Assembly: GCF_000472785.1 (NCBI RefSeq)
Contig: NZ_AXAL01000001.1
Location: 121,070-185,069 of the forward strand
DNA: 64,000 nt
Direction: 5' to 3'
DNA from: Mesorhizobium loti CJ3sym
Lineage (GTDB): Bacteria; Pseudomonadota; Alphaproteobacteria; Rhizobiales; Rhizobiaceae
Shown here: piece after piece, positions 36,460-45,475 of the stretch
Layout of the letters: each line of letters opens with the position of its first letter
Position numbering within the stretch: the stretch's first letter is position 1
Notes under the pieces: model-generated
Told to the model about the DNA's origin: nothing
The model's input: the letters and a program-made list of their open reading frames with translations, nothing else
The model's database searches: none
Translations under genes and position numbers: made by a program

Positions 36460-38277
36460 CTAGACGAACAGATCGACCTTCTGGAACGTCGTCACGTCTA
36501 TCAGGCCGACATCGGAAATCCTCAGCTCCGGGATGACCACGAGCGCCAGCAGCGAGTGCTGCATGTAGGCGTTGTTCAGCGAACAGCCCATCTTGCGCAT
36601 CGCCTCGGTCAGCTTTTCGGCTTTGGCGGCGACGATCTCGGCGCGCTCGTCCGACATCAGGCCGGCGATAGGCATTTCGACCAGCGCCAGTTCCTTGCCC
36701 TTGGAAAACAGCACGACGCCGCCGCCGACTTCGCCCAGCCGGTTGACCGCCAGCGCCATGTCCTGCTTGTTGGTGCCGACGCAGATGATGTGGTGGGCGT
36801 CATGCGCCACGCTCGACGCCATGGCGCAATCGCTCATATAGCCGAAACCGGAGACGAAGGCGTTGGTGACGCCGCCCGTGCCCCTGTGGCGCTCGACCAG
36901 CGCGATCTGGCAGACATCGTTGCGGCGGTCCATGGCAACCAGCCCGTCCTCGACCGGCAGATCCGCCTCCAACGCCCGCGTCGGCGCCTGGTTCTCGATG
37001 ACGCCGATCACCCGCACCCGCACTTCGTTGGCGCCCTTGGGGGCCGTGATGTCGAAATCGCCGGCCTTGAGTTTCTTGCCCAGCTTGACGGTGTTCTTCG
37101 CCGTCTCTGGATAGTCATAGGCCGGAATGTCGATGTCGAGCTTGCCGCCCTTGGCCAGCCTGACGCCGCGTGCATAGACCTCATCGATGGTCATTGCGGC
37201 GAGATCGGAGACAATCAGCAGGTCGCCCAACCGCCCCGGCGCGATCGAACCGATCTCGCGTTCCAGCCTGAAATGCTGGGCGGTGTTGATCGTCGCCATC
37301 TGGATCGCCGTCACCGGCTTCAGCCCCTGTTGGATGACGTGACGCACCACCCGGTCCATATGCCCCTCGTGGACCAGCGTGCCGGAATGGCTGTCGTCGG
37401 TGCACAGTATGAAGTTGCGCGGATCGATGCCGCCTTCGGTCACCGCCTTGATCTGCGAGGCAACGTCGTACCAGGCGGAGCCCAGCCGCAGCATCGCCTT
37501 CATGCCCTGGCGCACACGGGCAATCGCATCCTCGGCGCGCGTGCCTTCATGGTCGTCCTCGGGTCCGCCGGCGACATAGCCGTGGAACGGCAGGCCGAGA
37601 TCGCGGGACGCATAGTGACCGCCCACCGTCTTGCCGGCTTTCACAGTGGCGGCGATCTCGCCGGACATGACAGGGTCATTGGCGACGACACCGGGGAAAT
37701 TCATCACTTCGCCGAGCCCGATGATGTTTTCCCAGGTCATCGCTTCGGCAACATCGGCGACCGTGAGCTCGGCACCGGAATGTTCGAGCCCCGGTGCCGA
37801 AGGCACGCAGGACGGCATCTGCACATGCACGTTGATGGGCATGGCAACCGCCTCGTCATGCATCAGGCGAACGCCCGGCAGGCCGAGCACGTTGGCGATC
37901 TCATGCGGATCGATGAACATCGACGTGGTACCATGCGGGATAACCGCGCGGCAGAATTCGGTCACCGTCACCATGCCGCTCTCGACATGCATATGCGCAT
38001 CGCAGAGGCCCGGCACGAGGTAGCGCCCGCCGGCGTCGACCACCTTGGTACCCTGACCAATCGCGTGGCTGGCATTCGGCCCACAATAGGCAAAGCGGCC
38101 GTCTGATATGGCGATATCGGTGCCGGCGATGATCTCGCCTGAGTGAACATTCACCCAGCGGCCGTTGCGGATGACGAGATCGGCGGGCTTGCGGCCCATG
38201 GCGACGTCGACCAGATGTGTCGCCATCTCGGTCCATGGCTTGGGTTTCGTCGCATGCGCCGCCGGCTTCTTTGCCAT
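36460..38277 (-). CDS. ade: Adenine deaminase
   Basis: 605 aa from ATG 38277, set by AGGAG 7 bp upstream; the frame opens at 38334. Amidohydrolase fold with metal ligands in VPGLCDAHMHVESGM, FIDPHEIANV and GGHYAS, then CTDDSHSGTLVHEGHMDR. The C-terminal part (SDCAMASSVAHDAHHIICVG) is the adenine deaminase-specific domain. It converts adenine to hypoxanthine for purine salvage; gpt is 8 kb away. Convergent with the DUF900 pair. Confidence 0.93.
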   Translation of the reverse strand: MAKKPAAHATKPKPWTEMATHLVDVAMGRKPADLVIRNGRWVNVHSGEIIAGTDIAISDGRFAYCGPNASHAIGQGTKVVDAGGRYLVPGLCDAHMHVESGMVTVTEFCRAVIPHGTTSMFIDPHEIANVLGLPGVRLMHDEAVAMPINVHVQMPSCVPSAPGLEHSGAELTVADVAEAMTWENIIGLGEVMNFPGVVANDPVMSGEIAATVKAGKTVGGHYASRDLGLPFHGYVAGGPEDDHEGTRAEDAIARVRQGMKAMLRLGSAWYDVASQIKAVTEGGIDPRNFILCTDDSHSGTLVHEGHMDRVVRHVIQQGLKPVTAIQMATINTAQHFRLEREIGSIAPGRLGDLLIVSDLAAMTIDEVYARGVRLAKGGKLDIDIPAYDYPETAKNTVKLGKKLKAGDFDITAPKGANEVRVRVIGVIENQAPTRALEADLPVEDGLVAMDRRNDVCQIALVERHRGTGGVTNAFVSGFGYMSDCAMASSVAHDAHHIICVGTNKQDMALAVNRLGEVGGGVVLFSKGKELALVEMPIAGLMSDERAEIVAAKAEKLTEAMRKMGCSLNNAYMQHSLLALVVIPELRISDVGLIDVTTFQKVDLFV

Positions 38278-38379
38278 CAAGAGACTCCTGTTTACGCGAC
38301 TGTGCCAAGCCTGCCTGGTTTTGGCCAGCGCCAAACAGACGGTGAGGCCTACCCAGCCTTCACGAGGGCTATTTTGCCG

Positions 38380-38771
38380 TCACGAAGGCTGCTCGGCCTT
38401 AACCTCGACCGTGACTTTCGCACCCCCGGCCGAAATCCGTTCCGCGAGGCGCTGGAGCTCGCCAGCGGCGAAGGTGCCGTTGAGCATCACCTCACCGCCG
38501 AGAATGGGTTCGACCAGGCGCGGCGACGCCACCACGGCACCGTCGACGCTGAGATCGACCACCTTGCCGACATTCGCCCTGGTGAAGTCGGCGAACGCCT
38601 TTGCACTGTCCGGCGTCATCTTGAGGTTGAGGACATCTGTCCCGACGCTGCATCGGATACGACCGCTGCCTTGGCAATGGTGAGCGCCAATGGCGCGGCC
38701 ATGGCGAGGCCGCAGGCAAGCAGCACGATGGCCACTCCAGCGACAAGACGAGCCAGGCTGTTCATCAGCAT
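38380..38771 (-). pseudogene. Exported SecD-P1-head-like protein, broken by a 1-nt frameshift
   Basis: The first frame reads MLMNSLARLVAGVAIVLLACGLAMAAP (signal peptide; GAGGAAA upstream) and ends early at TSR. A second frame shifted by one base continues with DVLNLKMTPDSAKAFADFTRANVG..., VDGAVVASPRLVEPILGGEV and ends KVTVEVKAEQPS, which resembles the P1 head subdomain of SecD. The total of 392 bp is one base short of a codon multiple, so one base is missing near 38640. It is either a true pseudogene or a sequencing error. Confidence 0.65.
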
Positions 38772-39096
38772 TTTCCTCGCAAGAAGACCATCTTGCACGG
38801 TGACGCCAGCAATGTCAGCTGTCCTCTGCTTGCCGCCCGGATAGGCGAGCGATACGGGCCGTGGCGGGGAATTCAGGGGCGGCCGACGCCCGCAGGGGGC
38901 GGGGGAATGGGTTGGGCCTGATGGCGCCGGCCTTGGCGGATCAAATCCGCTGCACCGATATTTACCCGTGCCAGCGCCGCGGATAATTCCGTGATCGCAC
39001 CAGTATCGCCGAGCCCCCTCCTCTGGGTTACGGGTTCGGGCAGGCCCAAGAACACGACTTGACGGCTGGTGTCTGGCATCTGAAAAGGGCTGGCCT
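38772..39096. other. 325-bp spacer upstream of tRNA-Leu
   Basis: It holds a possible tRNA promoter at its right end. An open frame on the minus strand at 38873-39124 runs into the tRNA and is not supported. Nothing else recognised. Confidence 0.4.
39058..39086 (+). promoter_or_regulatory. Possible promoter of tRNA-Leu
   Basis: CTTGAC (39058-39063) matches the rhizobial -35 exactly; after 17 bp comes TGAAAA (39081-39086), a weak -10. The tRNA begins 10 bp later. Confidence 0.45.
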
Positions 39097-39182
39097 GCGG
39101 ACGTGGCGGAATTGGTAGACGCAAGGGACTTAAAATCCCTCGATCTCTGATCGTACGGGTTCGATTCCCGTCGTCCGCACCA
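39097..39182 (+). tRNA. tRNA-Leu (anticodon UAA)
   Basis: Acceptor stem GCGGACG/CGTCCGC, D-arm GGCGGAATTGGTAGACGC, anticodon stem AGGGA/TCCCT with loop CTTAAAA (anticodon TAA), a long class II variable arm (CGATCTCTGATCGT), T-arm CGGGTTCGATTCCCG, and an encoded CCA (39180-39182). It reads UUA codons, which are very rare in this GC-rich genome. Confidence 0.97.
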
Positions 39183-39341
39183 CCCTTCGCTCTTCGAGCT
39201 TCGGGTGGCGGGCCACCTGGAGCTCGTTAGACGAAGGAGTGTCCGCCGAAGCCTTGGCGAAGGAGGACCGGCGAACTCATCTGTTCATACGCACCGGAAA
39301 TTCCGCTTCCGCACCCGGCCAACCGTCTCCAATGGCTCGGG

Positions 39342-39920
39342 TCAAGCCTTCATCGGATTCAGCTTCAGGTGCTGGATCAAAATAATCGTCTTGGCGTCGA
39401 TGATGCGGCCGTCGGCAATGCCGGCCAGTGCCTCATCGAGCGGCATTTCCAGGACCTCGATGTCCTCGCCCTCCTCCGGCGCGCCGCCACCAGCCGAGAT
39501 GCGGTCGGCCGGCGAATAGCGAGCAACGAAGAACCAGAGCCGTTCGGTGACGCTGCCTGGGCTCATATACGGCGAAAACAGCCGCTCAATCTTGTTCAGG
39601 CGGTAGCCGAGTTCTTCCTCGGCTTCCTTGCGGATGGCGGTCTCGGGATCATTTTCATCGAGCAGCCCGGCACAGGCCTCGATCAGCGGCTCGCGGTGGC
39701 CGGTGACATAGGCGGGATAGCGGAACTGGCGCACCAGGAGCACGGTCGAACGCTGGGGGTCATAGGGCAGAATCACCGCGCCGTCGCCGCGATCATAGGT
39801 CTGGCGGATCTGCGTCTCCCACTGGCCGTCACGCCGGCGATAGTCGAGGACGGTCTTCTTCAGAACAGCCCAGTCGTCGGACAGAACCTCTTCCGAGCGG
39901 ATGCGAATGCGATCTTCCAT
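39342..39920 (-). CDS. Nudix hydrolase, NudK-like
   Basis: 192 aa from ATG 39920 (ATGs at 39923 and 39932 are close alternatives; GGAG precedes). The Nudix box is GLLDENDPETAIRKEAEEELG and follows EACA; the later YMSPGSVTERLWFFVARY is characteristic of the NudK/ADP-ribose pyrophosphatase branch. It probably hydrolyses GDP-mannose or a related nucleotide sugar. Confidence 0.88.
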   Translation of the reverse strand: MEDRIRIRSEEVLSDDWAVLKKTVLDYRRRDGQWETQIRQTYDRGDGAVILPYDPQRSTVLLVRQFRYPAYVTGHREPLIEACAGLLDENDPETAIRKEAEEELGYRLNKIERLFSPYMSPGSVTERLWFFVARYSPADRISAGGGAPEEGEDIEVLEMPLDEALAGIADGRIIDAKTIILIQHLKLNPMKA

Positions 39921-40074
39921 CATGGTCTCCATGCTATTGGTCGAGGCGTAGCCGCCAACAGGTATTTGCGCAATGCAGGGGAATGGTTCAAAAACGCGTT
40001 TCACCGTCTCGTGTCTGGCGCGCTCTCGATCCATTGCCTAGACAGCGGTTTACCCTTCCCGGAGCGCCCTTTTC

Positions 40075-41178
40075 ATGACAGCATCGCTTTTCCAGCCGAT
40101 CACGCTTGACGGCCTGACCTTTACCAATCGCATCGCCGTGGCGCCGATGTGCCAATATTCCGCCGAGGACGGCTCGGCCAGTGATTGGCACCTCTACCAC
40201 TGGATGAACCTGGCGATGTCCGGCGCCGGCATGGTCACTGTGGAGATGACCGACGTCGAGCGGCGCGGGCGTATCACGCATGGTTGCCTGGGACTTTACT
40301 CCGACGACAACGAAGCCGCCGCCCGCCGCACACTGGATGCAGCACGGCGCGTTGCCGCGCCGGGCACGAAGTTCGGCACACAGCTGGCGCACGCCGGCCG
40401 CAAGGCCTCGAACCGCAAGCCGTGGGAAGGCGGCGGGCCGCTGCAGCCAAATGAAGATCCCTGGCAGACCGTCTCGGCCTCGGCCATCGCCTACGATAGC
40501 GGCTGGAATGTGCCGCACGCGCTGGAGGACGAGGAGATCCCGCAGCTCATCGAGCGGTTCGCCGAGGCCGCAAGGCGGGCCGAACGCGCCGGCTTCGACT
40601 TCATCGAGCTGCACGCAGCGCACGGCTATCTGATCTTCCAGTTCCTCTCGCCTCTGTCCAACCAGCGCACCGACCGCTGGGGCGGCTCGCTGGAAAACCG
40701 GATGCGTCTTGTCGTCGAGATCGCCAGGGCGGTGAAGAAGGCAGCACCAAAGCTGATGCTTGGTGCGCGACTGTCGGTAAAGGACTGGGTCGATGGCGGC
40801 TTTGACGTCGAGGACGCGATCGAGGTGGCGAAAGCACTCAAGTCCGAGGGCGTCGCCTATCTCTGCTGCTCGAGCGGCGGCAATTCGCCCTTGCAGAAAT
40901 TACCCACCGGCCCCGGCTATCAGGTGCACCTGGCGGAGGCCGTGCGCAAGGGCGCCGGCATCCCGACCCGCGCGGTCGGCCTGATCGACGATCCCCGGCA
41001 GGCCGAGGCTGTTATCGCCGAGGGCCGCGCCGACATGGTGGCGTTGGCGCGCGCCTTCCTCGCCGACCCGCGCTGGGGGTGGCGTGCGGCCGCGACTTTC
41101 AGTGAAAAGATCCATCCGGCACCGCAGCTCGCCCGTTCGGTCACGACCATGGAACACTGGATGAAGGCCGCAGGCTGA
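40075..41178 (+). CDS. Old yellow enzyme-family NADH:flavin oxidoreductase (YqjM-like)
   Basis: 367 aa TIM-barrel flavoprotein. YqjM-type marks: N-terminal PMCQYSAEDGSASDWHLYH (Cys that modulates FMN), QLAHAGRKAS, the active-site His pair in ELHAAHGYLIFQFLSPLSNQRTDRWGGSLENR, and GLIDDPRQAEAVI. It reduces activated C=C bonds with NAD(P)H. Divergent from the NudK-like gene. Confidence 0.93.
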   Translation: MTASLFQPITLDGLTFTNRIAVAPMCQYSAEDGSASDWHLYHWMNLAMSGAGMVTVEMTDVERRGRITHGCLGLYSDDNEAAARRTLDAARRVAAPGTKFGTQLAHAGRKASNRKPWEGGGPLQPNEDPWQTVSASAIAYDSGWNVPHALEDEEIPQLIERFAEAARRAERAGFDFIELHAAHGYLIFQFLSPLSNQRTDRWGGSLENRMRLVVEIARAVKKAAPKLMLGARLSVKDWVDGGFDVEDAIEVAKALKSEGVAYLCCSSGGNSPLQKLPTGPGYQVHLAEAVRKGAGIPTRAVGLIDDPRQAEAVIAEGRADMVALARAFLADPRWGWRAAATFSEKIHPAPQLARSVTTMEHWMKAAG

Positions 41179-41304
41179 TTGGCCGCTCCTCGTGACTTCC
41201 GGCGAGGCGCCACTTCTTCTGATGTTAGCCCTGCTTCAATTCTGTCCTCAACCTGTTACCTTAGGTAAGGCTGCGGCGGGCGCGGCCGGGCTTGGGAGGA
41301 ATTC

Positions 41305-41622
41305 ATGTCGTTCAGGGCATTGTTACCGGCTGCCGCGTTCGCGGCTGTCGCCGGACTTTGGATCGGCGTATCGACGCCGGCGGGAGCGCAATATTGCGAA
41401 GGTACGGTGCACGGCCTGTCCGGGCGCTACAATCTGGCGACGGGCAGCGGCTTTCTCGCCGTGCGGACACGGCCGAACTCGTCGTCGCGGATGATCGGGC
41501 AGCTGTTCAATGGCGATCACACCGAGATCTTCGACCGGCGCGGCAATTGGTACCAGGTCGAACTCGGCGGCACTACCGGCTGGGCAAACGCGCAGTGGCT
41601 CCGCAACGATTGCGGCTACTGA
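41305..41622 (+). CDS. Secreted SH3-domain protein
   Basis: 105 aa. Signal peptide to about AGA-QY (residue 29), then one bacterial SH3 domain (FLAVRTRPNSSSRMIGQLFNGDHTEIFDRRGNWYQVEL, Trp-rich end TTGWANAQWL) and two cysteines that could form a disulfide. Such domains bind cell wall or mediate periplasmic contacts. Partner unknown. Confidence 0.85.
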   Translation: MSFRALLPAAAFAAVAGLWIGVSTPAGAQYCEGTVHGLSGRYNLATGSGFLAVRTRPNSSSRMIGQLFNGDHTEIFDRRGNWYQVELGGTTGWANAQWLRNDCGY

Positions 41623-41630
41623 GACGCCCC

Positions 41631-41703
41631 TGCATGTGGCCCAAAATGAATCCGGTTTTGGGACATCAAACAAAGACCTGAGAGCGCGTCGCAAACGCGA
41701 CGC
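41631..41703. repeat. Palindromic intergenic elements
   Basis: CCCAAAATGAATCCGGTTTTGGG (41640-41662) and GCGTCGC...GCGACGC (41685-41703) form two adjacent inverted repeats. The first resembles the repeat family seen at 16812 and 28761 in its CCxAAAA...TTTTxGG arms. Confidence 0.4.
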
Positions 41704-41764
41704 GACTTTTGGGCGCAGGCCGAAGGCCACTTTTGCAACCAAATTGGCTGTTTTGCGTTCGGCC

Positions 41765-42043
41765 ATGATGGACAACAAACCTTTTGAAACGCCTGTCGTG
41801 GTCGAACTCGGCCATGTCGGCAAATATCGCCATATCCGCAGCACCCAGGAAGCGGCGGAGTGTCTGATGACGGTGTGGCCGCTCAATCGCGGTCCGCGTC
41901 ATCGTGATGCCCTCGACACTTGCCTCAAAGTGCTGGAAGGTTATCGTTCGACGGCGGATGCACGCCGGGCACTGATCGAGGCCGCCAGGGAATCGGAAGT
42001 GCTGGTGCCCGACGACAGGCTGCCCGACGACCGGCTGCATTAG
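41765..42043 (+). CDS. DUF982 family protein
   Basis: 92 aa from ATG 41765 (ATG 41768 possible). DUF982 pattern VVVELGHVGKYRHIRSTQEAAECLMTVWP...ALDTCLKVLEGYRSTADARRALIEAA. These short proteins occur in large families in Rhizobiales, function unknown. The C-terminus is a 15-bp tandem repeat giving PDDRLPDDRL (42007-42036, one mismatch). Confidence 0.82.
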   Translation: MMDNKPFETPVVVELGHVGKYRHIRSTQEAAECLMTVWPLNRGPRHRDALDTCLKVLEGYRSTADARRALIEAARESEVLVPDDRLPDDRLH

Positions 42044-42071
42044 CAGGCGGACCTTTCAACCGGAGGTTTTC

Positions 42072-42311
42072 ATGGCGAAGCTGACTTACAAGATCGTCGA
42101 ACATGACGGCGGCTGGGCCTACAAGGTCGGCTCGACCTTCTCGGAGACATTTCCCACCCATCAAGATGCGCTGCGCGCCGCCGAAATCGCTTCGGCTGAG
42201 CAGCAGGTGGCAGGCGCGACGGACGGCATCCAGTATGAGGATGCCGACGGCAAGTGGCACGAGGAGCTGGCCGACGGCCGGGATCGGCCGCAGACCGAGG
42301 TCTCTGACTGA
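42072..42311 (+). CDS. DUF2188 family protein
   Basis: 79 aa, a single DUF2188 domain: YKIVEHDGGWAYKVGSTFSETFPTHQDALRAA, then QYEDADGKWHEE. Short soluble protein of unknown role. AACCGGAGGTTTTC provides a good ribosome-binding site. It follows the DUF982 gene by 28 bp and may share its transcript. Confidence 0.82.
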   Translation: MAKLTYKIVEHDGGWAYKVGSTFSETFPTHQDALRAAEIASAEQQVAGATDGIQYEDADGKWHEELADGRDRPQTEVSD

Positions 42312-42388
42312 TTTTGTCGCCAAGGCCGCAGACCACGGACGTGCGTAGAGAAGACGTCTCGTGGCCAGCTGCAAGCCCTCGCGGCCGA

Positions 42389-42721
42389 TTATTTACCGCA
42401 ATACTGGTCGTTCATATTTCCCTGGGCATTCGCGTCAGGACCAGCCGTGCTGTAGGCACAAGGGCCGACCGCGCCCGAACTGCCAAGAGTATCCATCCCA
42501 GAGCGGACGCCATTGATGCTTCCAATCGTGTTCTGGTCGACGCCTGACGACTCTTCGTTGCCGAACGGCCACCAGTTGTGATGATTTGAATATGCGCCGT
42601 CGGACGATTGCGCCATCGCCGATGTGGCGAGGCCGATCGTGAGGACGAAAGCTGCGAGAAATTTCGTGTTATTACGCCGTGTCTTGGTCGCCTTGGGTGC
42701 GACACGGGGTAAACCCGGCAA
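42389..42721 (-). CDS. Small exported protein, unknown
   Basis: 110 aa, with a TTG start at 42721 as the only complete option. A basic N-region (KATKTRRNNTKF) and hydrophobic core FLAAFVLTIGLATSAMAQ form a signal peptide. The mature part is Ser/Gly/Asn-rich with WWPFGNEESSGVDQNTIGSINGV and two cysteines. The start is uncertain; no domain recognised. Confidence 0.55.
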   Translation of the reverse strand: MPGLPRVAPKATKTRRNNTKFLAAFVLTIGLATSAMAQSSDGAYSNHHNWWPFGNEESSGVDQNTIGSINGVRSGMDTLGSSGAVGPCAYSTAGPDANAQGNMNDQYCGK

Positions 42722-42754
42722 TCGGCCGAATGGTTCATTGAAGTTGTCGTGAGG

Positions 42755-43735
42755 CTAACGCGATGGCCGCCCGGAAAACGCGCGAGCTGCAATACGCTCG
42801 ATAAAAGCAATGATCCGTTCCGGCTCGACGAATTGCGGCATGTGGCCGAGGCCATCGGCAATTTCGAAATCGAGTCCTGCGATCTTGCCTTGCATTGGTT
42901 CGCCGTGGGTTCGGATGTCGATGACGCGGTCGGCCGCTCCAAAGAGGATGCCGGCGGGCATGGCGATCTCGCCGTAGCGCTGCTCGATGCGGCCAAGATC
43001 CTCTTCGACCGCAACGATATCGGTCGACGTTGCGTGAAAATGAGCAGGCCGCAGTCCAAGCCACCCTCCACCCTCGACCATATAGTCGGAAGGAAAAGCC
43101 TGAGGCGCGAATATGAATTCCATCGTCGGCCGCGCATATCTAAGGCTTGTCGGTATCGCCACCGTGTAAGCCATGATCCAGCGCCAAAGACGTGACCGGA
43201 TATTGAGCAAACCGGTCTTTTCACGCATGCCGGTTTCCAGATGCGTCAACGGCGCCAGCAAGGCGATGCCCGAAATCGCCTCGGGATGTTCCACGGCCAG
43301 GGTCAGCGTGATGGCGCCACCCAGCGAGTGGCCGACCACCAGAGGCCTTTCCAGACCCAGCGCTTCGATGAAGCGGCGCACCAAAGCTGCCTGTTCTGGC
43401 AACCGGCCCGTGGCACCGTTGGCGCGCACCGAATAGCCCGATCCAGGACGATCGAGCGCGATCAGCCGGTAGCCCGGGCCGAAATGCGCAAACAGCGCGT
43501 GCCGGAAGTGATGGAGTTGAGCACCAAGTCCGTGCACGAAGACGATCGGCCTGCCCTCGCCGATATCAACATAGTGGATGCGGCTGCCGTCGATCTCGAC
43601 GAATTTTCCGACCGGCGGCACCAATCTTTGCGCCTTCGCCGCGATCCACAGTGTTGCGAGCACGAGACAGGCGATCCCCAGGACCGCCAGCAGAAACAGC
43701 GCGGCCAGCAGCCACAACAGAATTGACAGGAGCAT
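42755..43735 (-). CDS. Membrane-anchored alpha/beta hydrolase
   Basis: 326 aa. One N-terminal membrane segment (residues 3-33), then an alpha/beta-hydrolase domain: oxyanion VFVHGLGAQLHHF, RPGSGYS, nucleophile VVGHSLGGAITL and C-terminal His in GLGHMPQFVEP. The layout resembles DhaA/MhpC-like hydrolases. Substrate unknown. Confidence 0.88.
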   Translation of the reverse strand: MLLSILLWLLAALFLLAVLGIACLVLATLWIAAKAQRLVPPVGKFVEIDGSRIHYVDIGEGRPIVFVHGLGAQLHHFRHALFAHFGPGYRLIALDRPGSGYSVRANGATGRLPEQAALVRRFIEALGLERPLVVGHSLGGAITLTLAVEHPEAISGIALLAPLTHLETGMREKTGLLNIRSRLWRWIMAYTVAIPTSLRYARPTMEFIFAPQAFPSDYMVEGGGWLGLRPAHFHATSTDIVAVEEDLGRIEQRYGEIAMPAGILFGAADRVIDIRTHGEPMQGKIAGLDFEIADGLGHMPQFVEPERIIAFIERIAARAFSGRPSR

Positions 43736-43800
43736 TGTTCACCCGGATCAGAACCAGGTCAGCTTAGCCGCATCCGATCGCACTGCAACCTTGCATCGAA

Positions 43801-43825
43801 ACGGGCGGTCCGAGGGACCGCCCGT
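43801..43825. terminator. Perfect 11-bp hairpin between hydrolase and wrbA
   Basis: ACGGGCGGTCC/GGACCGCCCGT with loop GAG. Together with the hairpin at 43851 it makes a double structure behind wrbA. No T-run. Confidence 0.4.
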
Positions 43826-43850
43826 CGACATCGGAATTTCCGATAGAAAC

Positions 43851-43880
43851 GACGCCAGCCGGCCTGACGCGGCCGGCGTC
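43851..43880 (-). terminator. Hairpin after wrbA
   Basis: GCCGGCC/GGCCGGC core with loop TGACGC, flanked by GAC..GTC, 5 bp after the wrbA stop; on the minus strand it is followed by GTTTCT. Probable terminator of wrbA. Confidence 0.55.
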
Positions 43881-43885
43881 GGAAA

Positions 43886-44485
43886 TCAGCCGTGGAGCTT
43901 CGCGGTGATTTCGGCGACTCGCTTGCCCTGGAATTTCGCGCCTTCGAGTTCCTGAGCCGAAGGCTGGCGCGAGCCGTCGCCATCGCTGGTCGTGGTCATG
44001 CCGTAGGGCGCGCCGCCACGCACGACATCGTTGCCCATCTGGCCCTGATAGGCATAGGACAGCGGCACGATGATCATGCCGTGGTGCTGCAGCGTGGCCT
44101 GCGTGCTCAACAGTGCGATTTCAGCGCCGCCATGTTGCGTGGCGGTCGAAACCATCACCGAGCCAACCTTGTTGACCAGTGCACCCTTGGCCCACAGCGG
44201 GCCGGTCTGATCGAAGAAATTCTTCAGCTGCGCGGCCATTGCGCCAAAACGCGTGGAAGCACCGACGATGATGGCGTCATAGTCGCCGAGTTCGAGCGGA
44301 TCGGCGATCGCCGCTTCCTGGTCGAGCTTGTAGTAGGCAGCCTTGGCGACCGCCTCGGGCACCAGTTCCGCAACACGCTTGATGGTCACCTCGGCGCCAG
44401 CCTCGCGGGCGCCCTCGGCGGCTGCCTTGGCCATCTGCTCCATGTGACCCCAGCTCGAATAGTAGAGAACAAGTACCTTCGCCAT
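43886..44485 (-). CDS. wrbA: NAD(P)H:quinone oxidoreductase, WrbA type
   Basis: 199 aa from ATG 44485, set by AAGGAG; ATG 44491 lies too close to it. Flavodoxin-like fold with phosphate loop [34 protein letters not shown] and [22 protein letters not shown]. It reduces quinones by two electrons with FMN, protecting against redox cycling. Divergent from the CinA-type gene. Confidence 0.94.
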   Translation of the reverse strand: MAKVLVLYYSSWGHMEQMAKAAAEGAREAGAEVTIKRVAELVPEAVAKAAYYKLDQEAAIADPLELGDYDAIIVGASTRFGAMAAQLKNFFDQTGPLWAKGALVNKVGSVMVSTATQHGGAEIALLSTQATLQHHGMIIVPLSYAYQGQMGNDVVRGGAPYGMTTTSDGDGSRQPSAQELEGAKFQGKRVAEITAKLHG

Positions 44486-44663
44486 TTCCATCTCCTTGAT
44501 TGCGCAACGGAGGCTGACACTGCCTCGTCGCGCAAGGTGTTACTGGCCCCGGTGTTCACTGGATATCTCGTATATGGGAACAGATTGTTCACCGCCCCGG
44601 TGGCATTGCCGCTGGCCTCGCGCCGCGCTATTTCAGGCGACCCCGTCCTGCCGGAGCCTTTCC

Positions 44664-45407
44664 ATGCCTGAAATCGTTACCGCCGCCATGCTCGTCATCG
44701 GCGATGAGATACTGTCCGGCCGCACCAAGGACAAGAATATTGGTCACCTCGCCGACATCATGACGGCTGTAGGCATCGACCTGAAGGAAGTGCGTATCGT
44801 ACCCGACGAGGAAGACGAGATCATAGCTGCCGTGAACGCGGTGCGCGCACGCTACACGTATGTCTTCACCACCGGCGGCATCGGTCCGACGCATGATGAC
44901 ATCACCGCAGATTCGATCTCCAAGGCGTTCGGCGTTCCCTGCGAATACGATGCCAAGGCCTATGCCATGCTGGGCGAGAGCTACGCGGCGCGCGGCATCG
45001 AATATACCGAGGCGCGCAAGCGCATGTCACGGATGCCCCGCGGTGCCGACCATATCGACAACCCGGTGTCCGTAGCGCCCGGCTTCCGCATCGGCAATGT
45101 CCATGTCATGGCCGGCGTGCCGTCGATCTTCCAGGCCATGCTCGATAATGTCGTGCCGACGCTGAAGACCGGCACGAAAATGCTGTCGGCGACGGTGCAT
45201 TGCCCGTTCGGCGAGGGCCTTATCGGCGGGCCGCTGGGCGACATCCAGAAGGTTCATCCGGACACCATCATCGGCTCCTATCCGAAATATGGCGACGGCA
45301 AGTTCTGGACCGAACTCGTCGTTCGCGCCCGCAGCCAGGAGGCACTCGAGGCCGCGCGTACCGATGTCGAGGCAATGGTGGCGGGTTTCGCCACCAAGGC
45401 GAGCTGA
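44664..45407 (+). CDS. CinA-N/MoCF-domain protein
   Basis: 247 aa from ATG 44664, set by GGAG 8 bp upstream; the frame opens at 44496. Molybdopterin-binding motif LVIGDEILSGRTKDKN and FTTGGIGPTHDDITADSIS. This is the stand-alone N-terminal half of CinA; the C-terminal amidase half is absent. Role unknown: molybdopterin-like binding or nucleotide processing. Confidence 0.88.
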   Translation: MPEIVTAAMLVIGDEILSGRTKDKNIGHLADIMTAVGIDLKEVRIVPDEEDEIIAAVNAVRARYTYVFTTGGIGPTHDDITADSISKAFGVPCEYDAKAYAMLGESYAARGIEYTEARKRMSRMPRGADHIDNPVSVAPGFRIGNVHVMAGVPSIFQAMLDNVVPTLKTGTKMLSATVHCPFGEGLIGGPLGDIQKVHPDTIIGSYPKYGDGKFWTELVVRARSQEALEAARTDVEAMVAGFATKAS

Positions 45408-45475
45408 GGCCGGAACCAAGCACGGCGCGCCAACGTTTCCCTGCACGCGAGATCGAGGCAGATTGAGGGATCATC

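Noticed and set aside
36454..38106. 550-codon plus-strand frame over adenine deaminase
   Set aside because: Mirror of a clear adenine deaminase; His/Asp/Arg-rich, no family pattern.
38873..39124. 83-codon minus-strand frame beside tRNA-Leu
   Set aside because: It runs into the tRNA; proline-rich end and no ribosome-binding site, so coding is unlikely.
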